From positions 186,001 to 250,000 of the forward strand of contig JACKBY010000003.1 in NCBI GenBank assembly GCA_020634335.1: a stretch of DNA of 64,000 bases, in the 5' to 3' direction. Positions 43,137 to 50,824 of this stretch are shown here, piece by piece. Source of the stretch: Promineifilum sp. (GTDB lineage Bacteria; Chloroflexota; Anaerolineae; Promineifilales; Promineifilaceae). The notes beneath the pieces were generated by a model that was not told the origin of the DNA, searched no databases, and worked only from the letters and a program-made list of their open reading frames with translations. The position numbers and the translations under genes were made by a program. Each line of letters starts with the position of its first letter. Position 1 is the first letter of the stretch.

Positions 43137-46100
43137 ATGAGTGATGATTTTATTTTTCGTGGGTCGATGGCTGAACTGGATGAAGCAGTCAAGGAGATTA
43201 TTGACCGCGAAGACGCCCGCCAGGCGGAGACGATCATCCTGATCGCCAGCGAGAGCGAGGCTCCGGAAGCCGTCACCGAGGCATTAGCCAGCAGCTTCGG
43301 CAACATCTACGCTGAGGGCTACCCGCGTGAGGAGAGCCGTCGGCAAACCGAGGCCGAGATCACCGACATCGATATGGAGCTGGCCCACTACCGGCGCTAT
43401 AGCGACCCGCGCTACTACAAGGGCGTGGAAAATGCCGACATCATCGAGGCGCTGGCCCGGCGGCGCGCGGCCGAGCTTTTCGCCGCCAACGGCATCAGCG
43501 CCGACAACCTCTACGTCAACGTCCAGCCTCTGAGCGGCGCACCGGCCAACAGCGCGGTCTACACCGCGCTGTTGCAGCCCGGCGATACGATCCTGGGTCT
43601 CAATCTCAACGACGGCGGCCATCTGACTCATGGGTCGCCGGTCAACCGTTCCGGCAAAGTCTACAAGGGTGTGCCCTACTTCGTCGATGCCGAAACGGAG
43701 GAACTGGACTACGATGCTATCGAGCGGAAGGCGCTGGAGATCAAGCCGCAAATCATCGTCGCCGGCTATTCGGCCTACCCGAAGATCATCGACTGGAAGC
43801 GTTTCCGGGAGATCGCCGACAAGGTGGGGGCCTATCTGCTGGCCGACATCGCCCACATTTCCGGCCTGGTGGCCGCGGGCGTCCACCCCAGCCCCATCGG
43901 CATCGCCGACGTCGTCTCGACCACCACGCACAAGAGCCTGTGCGGGCCGCGCGGGGCCATGCTGATGACCCACCGGCGCGACCTGGCCCGCAAGCTCGAC
44001 CGCGCCGTCTTTCCCGGCGAACAGGGTGGCCCGCACGTCAATACCATCGCCGCGCTGGCCGTGGCCCTCAAGCTGGCCCGCACCGAGCAGTTTCGCGCCT
44101 TGCAGCAGCGCATCGTCGACAACGCCGACCGGCTGGCACAGCAGTTCCAACAGCACGGTATCCGCGTCGTCGGCGGCGGTTGCGAGAATCACCTGTTACT
44201 GATCGACACGAAGTCGGTCACCCACGACGGCGTGCACCTAACCGGCGACATGGGGTCGCGCATCCTCGACGTGGCCGGCATCGTCGCCAACCGCAACACA
44301 ATTCCCGGCGACAAGGGCGCGCTGTCGCCTACGGGCATTCGCATCGGAACCGTGTGGATCAGCCAGTTGGGCTTTGGCCCCGAGGAGATAGATTTGCTGG
44401 CCGAGGCCATCGCCGGCGTGCTCAAGGGGTCGCGGCCATACATCCATACCGGCACCGGCGGCAAGCGCGAATTACGGGCGCGGGTCGATTACCGGGCGTT
44501 GAAGCGCAGCCGGGAGATCGTCCGGCAATTGCGCCATGTGCCGGAGCCGCCGGCGGGCATGGTCGTCGCCGTGCGCGGCGACGACGCACCGGCATTTCTC
44601 AACTACGCCCTGACCAGCGACGTGGCCGCACTGGGCGACGGCGATTCGCAACCATCCCACCTCTTTGGTCCCGACATCGACCTTGCCGCAACGCTGCAAC
44701 GGATCGACGCTGGACATTTTGCGCTCCACTTTGACAACAATGCGGACGCCGCCGAAGCAGCGGAGTGGCTGCAGGCGCTGTCCGACGGCTACGCTCAGTT
44801 CGACGACGTCTATGCCCGGCTGCCCGGTCCGGTGGTGGCGCAGGTGATCCCGGCCGATTTGGGCGACGTTGTCGGGTCGACACTATCGCGCGTGGCCGGG
44901 GCGGTGGCCGCGCTGCGTCGGGTTGACGACGCCGCGCCGGAAGCCGCCTTTGCCGACAGCAAGCCGTATTTCATCGGCCGCGAGCGGCGTCCCAGTGCGG
45001 GCGAGCCGCTGCCGCCTTTCACGTGGGAGGAACCGTCCGATCCACCATTGCTGACCACACGCCTGCACGAGACTCACAAGGCGCTGGGCGCGCGCATGGT
45101 GCCCTTTGCGGGATACGATATGCCGGTATGGTATACAAGCGTCAGCGAGGAACATGCCGCCGTCCGGCAGACGGCCGGTCTGTTCGACGTGACGCACATG
45201 GGCGTGCTGGATGCCCGCGGGCCGCACGCGCTGGAATTCCTCAATACGGTCACGGGTAACGACGTGGCCGCGTTGGCCGTCGGCGAGTCGCAATACAGCC
45301 AATTTTTGATGCCCGACGGTTCCGTCATCGATGACCTGATGGTCTACCGGGTGGAAGACGAGACGTATCTGGTGGTTGTTAACGCCTCCAACAACGACAA
45401 GGATTGGGCCTGGCTCAACGCCGTGAACGAGGGCCGCGTGCTGATCGATGCCGACCGGCCGTGGGCGCGCGTGCAGCATCCGGCCGAACTGCGCGACCTG
45501 CGCGACCCCAAGCACGGGGCCGATGGACGAGTTGATATCGCCTTGCAAGGGCCGCGCGCGGCCGACATCCTGATTGCCCTCTCCGGCAGCGACGCGGTAT
45601 TCGCCAAACGGCTGAAGGCCATGCCCTGGGCCGGCGTCATGCGCGGCAACCCCGGCGGCTTCGACCTGATCATCTCGCGCACCGGCTACACCGGTGAGCG
45701 TGTGGCCTATGAGCTGTTCGTCCATCCTGATCGCGCCGTCGATCTGTGGAACGCCCTGATGGCGGCGGGCGAGCCATTGGGCATGAAGCCCTGTGGCCTG
45801 GCGGCGCGGGACAGCACGCGCACGGAGGCCGGTCTGCCGCTCTACGGCCACGAGATGGCCGGGGCGCACGACCTGAACCCGGCCGACGCGGGTTTCGGCA
45901 GCTTTGTTAAACTGTGGAAGCCGTTTTTCATCGGCCGCCGGGCCTTTATCGACCATGAGGAGAACCGCGACCGCGTGATCGTGCGCTTCCGGATGAACGA
46001 AAAGGGCGTGCGCCGGCCAGAGACGGGCGACCCGGTGCTCGACCGGCGCGGCAAGGTCATCGGCCACGTCACCAGTTGCGCCATCGACGCCGACGGCTAT

Positions 46101-46280
46101 TTGCTGGGCCAGGCCATCCTGCCGCTGAGCATGAGCGAGCCGGGCACGGCGCTGGGGGTATATCAACTGGGCGGCGGCACGCGGCCGATCAAGGCCGTTG
46201 ACCGCACCGATGTGGGCAGCCGCCTGCCTATGCCCGATGCAGCAGTGGTGTTGACGCGCTTCCCGGAGCGGAAGAAGTAA
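43137..46280 (+). CDS. Fused serine hydroxymethyltransferase and aminomethyltransferase (GlyA-GcvT)
   Basis: The protein has 1047 residues. Residues about 15-455 are SHMT: ASESEAPEAV, DIAHISGLVAAG, PLP-lysine Lys266 in STTTHKSLCGPRG, GIRIGTVWISQLG. A stretch of about 27 extra residues (about 64-90) interrupts the usual EGYPGKRYYGG loop. Residues about 455-635 are an uncharacterised linker domain. Residues about 636-1047 are GcvT, the T-protein of glycine cleavage: VPFAGYDMPVWY, VTHMGV, VIDDLMVYR (catalytic Asp about 732), SRTGYTGE, GLAARDSTRTEAGLPLYGHE. SHMT makes serine from glycine and methylene-THF, which T-protein produces, so the fusion could channel the one-carbon unit. GGAGG precedes the ATG. 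No gcvH or gcvP is nearby. No frameshift or internal stop is present. Confidence 0.93.
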   Translation: MSDDFIFRGSMAELDEAVKEIIDREDARQAETIILIASESEAPEAVTEALASSFGNIYAEGYPREESRRQTEAEITDIDMELAHYRRYSDPRYYKGVENADIIEALARRRAAELFAANGISADNLYVNVQPLSGAPANSAVYTALLQPGDTILGLNLNDGGHLTHGSPVNRSGKVYKGVPYFVDAETEELDYDAIERKALEIKPQIIVAGYSAYPKIIDWKRFREIADKVGAYLLADIAHISGLVAAGVHPSPIGIADVVSTTTHKSLCGPRGAMLMTHRRDLARKLDRAVFPGEQGGPHVNTIAALAVALKLARTEQFRALQQRIVDNADRLAQQFQQHGIRVVGGGCENHLLLIDTKSVTHDGVHLTGDMGSRILDVAGIVANRNTIPGDKGALSPTGIRIGTVWISQLGFGPEEIDLLAEAIAGVLKGSRPYIHTGTGGKRELRARVDYRALKRSREIVRQLRHVPEPPAGMVVAVRGDDAPAFLNYALTSDVAALGDGDSQPSHLFGPDIDLAATLQRIDAGHFALHFDNNADAAEAAEWLQALSDGYAQFDDVYARLPGPVVAQVIPADLGDVVGSTLSRVAGAVAALRRVDDAAPEAAFADSKPYFIGRERRPSAGEPLPPFTWEEPSDPPLLTTRLHETHKALGARMVPFAGYDMPVWYTSVSEEHAAVRQTAGLFDVTHMGVLDARGPHALEFLNTVTGNDVAALAVGESQYSQFLMPDGSVIDDLMVYRVEDETYLVVVNASNNDKDWAWLNAVNEGRVLIDADRPWARVQHPAELRDLRDPKHGADGRVDIALQGPRAADILIALSGSDAVFAKRLKAMPWAGVMRGNPGGFDLIISRTGYTGERVAYELFVHPDRAVDLWNALMAAGEPLGMKPCGLAARDSTRTEAGLPLYGHEMAGAHDLNPADAGFGSFVKLWKPFFIGRRAFIDHEENRDRVIVRFRMNEKGVRRPETGDPVLDRRGKVIGHVTSCAIDADGYLLGQAILPLSMSEPGTALGVYQLGGGTRPIKAVDRTDVGSRLPMPDAAVVLTRFPERKK

Positions 46281-46282
46281 CG

Positions 46283-46396
46283 AATCCACAGATCGCACAG
46301 ATTTCACAGATGAGGAGAGGCACACCGAGGGTCGTGAGTAGTTAAACGACCTACGACCTGCCCGGCGAGGCAAGCGCATCTGTGAAATCTGTGGAT
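46283..46396. repeat. CACAGATTT repeats forming a 17-bp perfect inverted repeat
   Basis: CACAGATTTCACAGATG (46296-46312) has its exact complement at 46377-46393, with a 64-base loop. A further CCACAGATCG unit precedes the left arm. It fills the gap between the GlyA-GcvT and phosphoribosyltransferase genes and may act as a transcript end. Confidence 0.75.
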
Positions 46397-46408
46397 TATC
46401 TTCTGAGA

Positions 46409-46437
46409 TTGACACGATTCCGGCAAGAGGATACGAT
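46409..46437 (+). promoter_or_regulatory. Promoter of the phosphoribosyltransferase gene
   Basis: TTGACA (46409-46414), 17-bp spacer, TACGAT (46432-46437), 25 bases before the ATG at 46463, which has GAGGAG upstream. Confidence 0.7.
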
Positions 46438-46462
46438 AGCCGGTCACGATGAGGAGTGGACA

Positions 46463-46963
46463 ATGCGACGCGAAGTCTTAACGTGGTCTGACGTCGATAA
46501 ACTTATCGATTATCTCGTGCCGCAAATTCGGGGGCGGTTCGATTCCATGGTGATCATCACCCGCGGGGGCATTGTGCCCGGTGGGATGCTGGCCGAGGCG
46601 CTGGACATCACCTATATTCTGACGGCCTCGGTGCGGTTTCCGTCCGACTTCCCGGGGATGCAGCCCGAAATGGTCAAGTACGCCATCCCGGAGTTCATCC
46701 AGTTTCCCGACGAAGAAGTGTTGCGCGGCCGCCGCGTGCTGGTCGTCGACGACGTGTGGACAAAGGGGCGCAACAGCGTGACCGTCGCCAATCGTATCGA
46801 CGCCGCCGGCGGCATCCCGGAGATGTGCGTGCTGCACTACAAGCCGTCGTACTCACTCTATCCCGGCTATGCGCCGACCTACTACGCGGCCGTCAGTGAT
46901 GCCTACATCATCTATCCCTGGGAGCTGGATCGCGGGCCGGAAGTGCTGGGTGTCTGGAATTGA
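46463..46963 (+). CDS. Phosphoribosyltransferase-fold protein
   Basis: The protein has 166 residues of type I PRTase fold. The PRPP-binding motif is RVLVVDDVWTKGRNS (about 93-107), and VIITRGGIVPGGMLAEAL (about 30-47) is the preceding loop that contacts pyrophosphate. The hood region (IPEFIQFPDEE) is unlike common hypoxanthine or adenine enzymes; xanthine/guanine phosphoribosyltransferase-like members are the nearest type. It probably salvages a purine base, but a regulatory role is possible. Confidence 0.75.
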   Translation: MRREVLTWSDVDKLIDYLVPQIRGRFDSMVIITRGGIVPGGMLAEALDITYILTASVRFPSDFPGMQPEMVKYAIPEFIQFPDEEVLRGRRVLVVDDVWTKGRNSVTVANRIDAAGGIPEMCVLHYKPSYSLYPGYAPTYYAAVSDAYIIYPWELDRGPEVLGVWN

Positions 46964-47085
46964 GCTTCGTTCGTGGGTTGCCGCCTCGGCGGCGCGCTTG
47001 GGGAGGAACAACCTCAGTCGCTCCCTACAAACCGCGTGCCGTATGAGCGGCGGGTAAGGGGGACGCCGTCCGATTCGTGCCGTCG

Positions 47086-47114
47086 TTGACCCCGGCGCGG
47101 CGATCGGCTATGAT
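47086..47114 (+). promoter_or_regulatory. Promoter of the SRP RNA gene
   Basis: TTGACC (47086-47091), 17-bp spacer, TATGAT (47109-47114). The predicted start falls near 47121-47125, a few bases before the outer stem of the RNA. Confidence 0.7.
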
Positions 47115-47130
47115 TGCCCGGTTAACATGA

Positions 47131-47271
47131 ATGCGCCCATGAACCCGGTGACCACTGGGTCCCTGGCGGCGGAAGCCGTCGAATCGTGTCAGGTCCGGAA
47201 GGAAGCAGCACTAAGATGTCTCTTCCGGGTGCCCAGGATCACCTGGTTGGTCACCGGGTTCATGGGCGCAT
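47131..47271 (+). ncRNA. ffs: Signal recognition particle RNA (bacterial 4.5S type)
   Basis: The hallmark apical domain (GTCAGGTCCGGAAGGAAGCA, then GCACTAAG) at about 47187-47213 binds Ffh. The ends form a perfect 24-bp stem (47131-47154 with 47248-47271), followed by TTTT, which also serves as terminator. The length of about 141 bases is longer than the E. coli form but shorter than the Bacillus form with an Alu domain. Nothing else was recognised in 46964-47085 and 47272-47331. Confidence 0.93.
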
Positions 47272-47331
47272 TTTGTCGCTCATCGCGCTGACGGGTAACT
47301 GATTATTCCCCTTGTAACTGGTATTCTCCTC

Positions 47332-48720
47332 TTGCTTTCGCGCCACAAGCCCCTTATCCACACACTGATTTTGGGAATAATGCTCACGGTTGTCGCCTGC
47401 CGTCCCGCCGAGGCAACCTATACCATCGTCGACGGCGGCAAGAGCGTGTCCGTGACGGGTCGCTACCAGACGGTGGGCGAGGTGTTGGCGGCCGGCGGGT
47501 CGATACTTGCGCCCGATGACGCTATCCTGCCCGGCCGCGACGCCGTGGCCGACCCGACCACCCCCATTGTCATCGACCGCGCGGCCGAGGTGACGGTGAT
47601 CGACCAGGACAGCGTGATGACCTACCGCACGCAGCAGGCGACGCTGGGCGGTTTCCTGGCCGAGGCCGGGCTGGCTGTGCCGCCGGGGGCGCGGCTGCTG
47701 GCCGACGGCGAGCCGCTAGACGCCAATGACGCCAATCAGACGCCCCTGCCCGGTCGCATTATCTTTGACCCCTACAAGCGCGTGATCATTACCGACGGCG
47801 ACGAGCGGTGGGCGCTGCGCACGACGGCCCTGACGGTTGGCGAGGCGCTGGTTGAGTCGGGCGTCGTCCTGGGCGCGCTGGACGCCGTTGCGCCGTCGCG
47901 CGAAACTGCCTTGACTCCCGACATGGGTATTCGCATCCAGCGGGCCGCGCCCTACGTGGTCGTCGCCGACGGCCAAACGGTGGACGTGTTCAGCGATTCG
48001 ACTACCGTGTTCGACATATTGGCCGACAATGGCATCGCTTTGGGGCCGCTGGACTACACGCGACCGGCGGCCGACGCCGCTGTCCGCCCCGGCGACACCA
48101 TCGAGGTCGTGCGTGTCACCGAACGTATTGACACCGAGGACGTGGCCGTGCCGTTCGAAACGGTCTATGAGGCGGCAGCCGACATGGAGATCGACACGCT
48201 GGTGGAGGCCTCGCCGGGCAGCAACGGGACGCTCCAGCGCCGCACCCGCGTCCGGTTGGAAAACGGCGTCGAGGTCTCGCGAACACCGGACGGCGAAAGC
48301 CTCATCATCGCGCCGGTCAATCGTGTCCTGCGCTACGGCACGCAGATCGTCATGCGCACCATCGATACACCGAGCGGGCCAGTCGAATACTGGCGGGTGG
48401 TCAATATGCGCGTCACGTCCTACACGGCCACCAGCGCCGGCAAAAAGCCGGGCGAGCCGGGTTACGGCATCACCGCCAGCGGCGTGCAGGCCGGCACGGG
48501 CGTCATCGCCGTCGATCCGACGGTCATCCCGTTTCGCAGCTACGTCTACGTGCCGGGGTACGGAGTGGCCTTTGCCGGAGACACGGGCGGCGGCATTAAG
48601 GGACGATTTATCGACCTTGGCTATGATGAAGGGACATTCCAGTCTTGGCGCGGCACTGTCGACGTCTACTACCTTGGCCCGCCGCCGCCGGCCGAAGACA
48701 TCCGCTGGATCCTGCCCTAG
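47332..48720 (+). CDS. Lipoprotein with DUF348 repeats, G5 domain and C-terminal 3D domain
   Basis: The protein has 462 residues with a TTG start; no ATG is available before the signal peptide. The lipobox is LTVVAC (Cys23). Four DUF348 ubiquitin-like repeats (about 29-72, 85-127, 145-190, 208-245) have the pattern VTV.DG....Y.T...TVGEVL...G. A G5 domain (about 265-325) and a 3D domain (about 365-450; ITASG, AVDPTVIPFRSYVYV, AGDTGGGIKGRFIDL) follow. The three Asp of the 3D domain are present. This is the YabE/Rpf-type architecture, expected to be a lytic transglycosylase that remodels peptidoglycan at the surface. Confidence 0.88.
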   Translation: MLSRHKPLIHTLILGIMLTVVACRPAEATYTIVDGGKSVSVTGRYQTVGEVLAAGGSILAPDDAILPGRDAVADPTTPIVIDRAAEVTVIDQDSVMTYRTQQATLGGFLAEAGLAVPPGARLLADGEPLDANDANQTPLPGRIIFDPYKRVIITDGDERWALRTTALTVGEALVESGVVLGALDAVAPSRETALTPDMGIRIQRAAPYVVVADGQTVDVFSDSTTVFDILADNGIALGPLDYTRPAADAAVRPGDTIEVVRVTERIDTEDVAVPFETVYEAAADMEIDTLVEASPGSNGTLQRRTRVRLENGVEVSRTPDGESLIIAPVNRVLRYGTQIVMRTIDTPSGPVEYWRVVNMRVTSYTATSAGKKPGEPGYGITASGVQAGTGVIAVDPTVIPFRSYVYVPGYGVAFAGDTGGGIKGRFIDLGYDEGTFQSWRGTVDVYYLGPPPPAEDIRWILP

Positions 48721-48976
48721 TACTTTTGTACCTCTGATATTCTCCGTTTTCCGCCCCAATCCGCTTGTTTTTCACGCGCGGTTTATGTGAAGTGTCTCTT
48801 GACTGTGGCATGATTGCCGGTGAGGGTCGTCTGCGCAATTGCTGGCGACCCTTGCTTGTTTGCCGGCGGCGCGGCGACTCTTGAGCCGGGCGGCCATGAT
48901 CGGCGGCCATGCTCCTGAACTTGTCACATTTTCCGGCTTGGGCCGGAATACAATATTGCGGAGGGGTAATTACATC

Positions 48977-49981
48977 ATGAGAACCATTGTCGAACGAATT
49001 GAGAGCCGCCGGGCGCGGTCGCAGGTCATCGTCCTGCTGGCATTGTTGGCCATATTCCTGATCGCTCTAGGCAGCGTTGCCGCCCAGGACGACATTGTGC
49101 CGACCTTCACCATTGAGAATGTCGTCGTTGACGGAAGCGTGTCGGTGCTGGGTCAAAATTTTCCGCCCCATCAGGATTTCGTCGTCACCATGGGACCAAT
49201 CGGCACGCTGGGCATCAATGGCACACCGGTCGCCATCACCAATTCGGGCTTGTTCGGGGCGTTTTCGGCCACCTACCCCATCCCGCCCAACCTGGTCGGC
49301 GAACGCCAGATCGCCATCCGGCTGCAAAGCCCGCAGGGTTATTACAGCTATAACTGGTTCTGGAACAATCTGACCGTACCCGCGCCGCCGCCCACCCCGA
49401 CGATCTCCATCGATTCCGTCATCGTCAACGAGACCGTCACGATCCGCACGCACAACTTCCCGCCGGATATGACTTTCCTGGTGACGATGGGCCACATGGG
49501 CACGCTGGGTATCGACGGCACACCCGTGGGCACGCTCTACTCCGGGCCGGGCGGCGAAATGACGGCCACCTTCCCCATCCCGGTCCTGCTGAAGGGGCTG
49601 GAGCGCATCTCTATTCGCACCCAGGGCAATCCCTTCTTTTCCTATAACTGGTTCGACAATCAGACGGAACCGCTGCCGACGCCGACGTTCGTGGTCTGCG
49701 GCGTGATTCGCGATGACATCGTGGTCATTCGCACCGATCCGACCTTCCTGCCCAATCGAAACTTCACAGTGATGATGAACTACATGGGCACGCTGGGAAC
49801 CGACGGCTACGTAGTCGGCGGCTTCAATACTGGCCCGACAGGCGTAACGACGGCAACGTATGCCATCCCGTCCGGGCTGCTGGGGCTGGACCAGATACAG
49901 ATTCGCGCCGAGGAAGTGGGCGGGCCGTTCTACAGCTACAACTACTTCGATAACCAGACGGCGATCTATTGCGCGCCGTAA
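48977..49981 (+). CDS. Secreted protein of three Ig-like NFPP/YNWF repeats
   Basis: The protein has 334 residues from the ATG at 48977 (GGAGGGG upstream). A signal peptide (about 17-36) ends in SVAAQ. Three tandem domains of about 95 residues (about 40-133, 140-233, 238-334) share the pattern: NF-PP, MG-GTLGI-GTPV, T-sG-G-F-ATYPIP, I-IR and YYSYNWF-N. The domain resembles repeated surface domains common in Chloroflexota; function is unknown but structural or adhesive roles are likely. A rho-independent terminator follows. A TTCCGG/CCGGAA repeat and TACAAT near 48945-48955 may mark the promoter region. The preceding 48721-48930 holds nothing recognisable. Confidence 0.78.
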   Translation: MRTIVERIESRRARSQVIVLLALLAIFLIALGSVAAQDDIVPTFTIENVVVDGSVSVLGQNFPPHQDFVVTMGPIGTLGINGTPVAITNSGLFGAFSATYPIPPNLVGERQIAIRLQSPQGYYSYNWFWNNLTVPAPPPTPTISIDSVIVNETVTIRTHNFPPDMTFLVTMGHMGTLGIDGTPVGTLYSGPGGEMTATFPIPVLLKGLERISIRTQGNPFFSYNWFDNQTEPLPTPTFVVCGVIRDDIVVIRTDPTFLPNRNFTVMMNYMGTLGTDGYVVGGFNTGPTGVTTATYAIPSGLLGLDQIQIRAEEVGGPFYSYNYFDNQTAIYCAP

Positions 49982-49996
49982 GTGATTCACAATCAA

Positions 49997-50037
49997 GGCG
50001 CTTTAGGCTCGTCCTGAGAGCACGCAGCTAAAGCGCC
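49997..50037. repeat. 10-bp perfect inverted repeat
   Basis: GGCGCTTTAG (49997-50006) pairs with CTAAAGCGCC (50028-50037). One arm recurs at 30812-30822. Confidence 0.55.
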
Positions 50038-50066
50038 CACGACAAACGAACAGCAGAGCCCAGGGA

Positions 50067-50124
50067 AACGGTCTGTGGGCCGCCGGATGCACGAGAGCAT
50101 TCGGCGGCCCGGCAGCCGTTTTTT
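50067..50124 (+). terminator. Rho-independent terminator after the triple-repeat gene
   Basis: GGGCCGCCG (50077-50085) pairs with CGGCGGCCC (50102-50110), extended inward by ATGC/GCAT around a 6-base loop; outer AACGG/CCGTT can add pairs. TTTTTT (50119-50124) follows. It ends 10 bases from the stop of the convergent rpiA. Confidence 0.85.
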
Positions 50125-50134
50125 GTTGGCGCTA

Positions 50135-50824
50135 TTATCGCTCCAGCACGACCATGCCGCGCTCCCCGGCGACGACAGCCTCTGTTGCCATCCCCAGAAA
50201 CAGGCCGTGTTCCACGACGCCCGGCTGGGCGCGGATCAGTTGAGCTATTTCCTGGGGATTGGGCAGCCCGGCAAAGTGGCAGTCGAGGATGCGGTTGCCC
50301 TCGTCGGTGACGAACGGCCGGCCATCCTTGTGCCTTTCCACGACGCGCGCGCCCAGCGATGCCAGGTACATGGCCGCCGGGCGCACAGCAAAGCCCACAA
50401 CCTCTACCGGCACCGGCCCCCGCACGCCCAGTTGTTCCACGCGCTTGCCATCGTCGGCGACGATGACGAGGCGGCGCGAGGCGACGGCCACGATCTTTTC
50501 GCGCAGCAGCGCTCCGCCCAATCCCTTGATGAGGTTTAGCTGTGGGTCGATTTCATCCGCGCCATCGACGGTGACGTCGACCACGGGATGATCGTCCAGC
50601 GAGCCTAGGGGGATGCCGGCGCGCTGCGCTTCGCGGGCCGTGGCGTTAGACGTGGGGATGCCGACGATGCGCTGCAAGCGCCCCTCGGCCAGCAACGCCC
50701 CGATGCGACGCACGGCAAAGACGGCCGTGCTGCCCGTACCCAGGCCGACGACCATGCCCGATTGAATAAAGTCGACGGCCCGCTCGGCCGCCTGTTGTTT
50801 AAGTTGTTCGATACCTGTCGCCAT
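50135..50824 (-). CDS. rpiA: Ribose-5-phosphate isomerase A
   Basis: The protein has 229 residues. Typical blocks: VVGLGTGSTA (about 25-34), DVTVDGADEID (about 82-92), NLIKGLGGALLREKIVA (about 96-112, with the catalytic acid in the DGADE block and the conserved Lys), and VADDGKRVEQLG. It interconverts ribose 5-phosphate and ribulose 5-phosphate. The ATG at 50824 overlaps the stop of the glycogen debranching gene by one base; a much longer open frame upstream is a shadow of that gene. Confidence 0.93.
   Translation of the reverse strand: MATGIEQLKQQAAERAVDFIQSGMVVGLGTGSTAVFAVRRIGALLAEGRLQRIVGIPTSNATAREAQRAGIPLGSLDDHPVVDVTVDGADEIDPQLNLIKGLGGALLREKIVAVASRRLVIVADDGKRVEQLGVRGPVPVEVVGFAVRPAAMYLASLGARVVERHKDGRPFVTDEGNRILDCHFAGLPNPQEIAQLIRAQPGVVEHGLFLGMATEAVVAGERGMVVLER

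Noticed and set aside
44883..46463. 526-codon minus-strand frame opposite the GcvT half
   Set aside because: The plus strand encodes complete GcvT motifs; the opposite frame has no family features.
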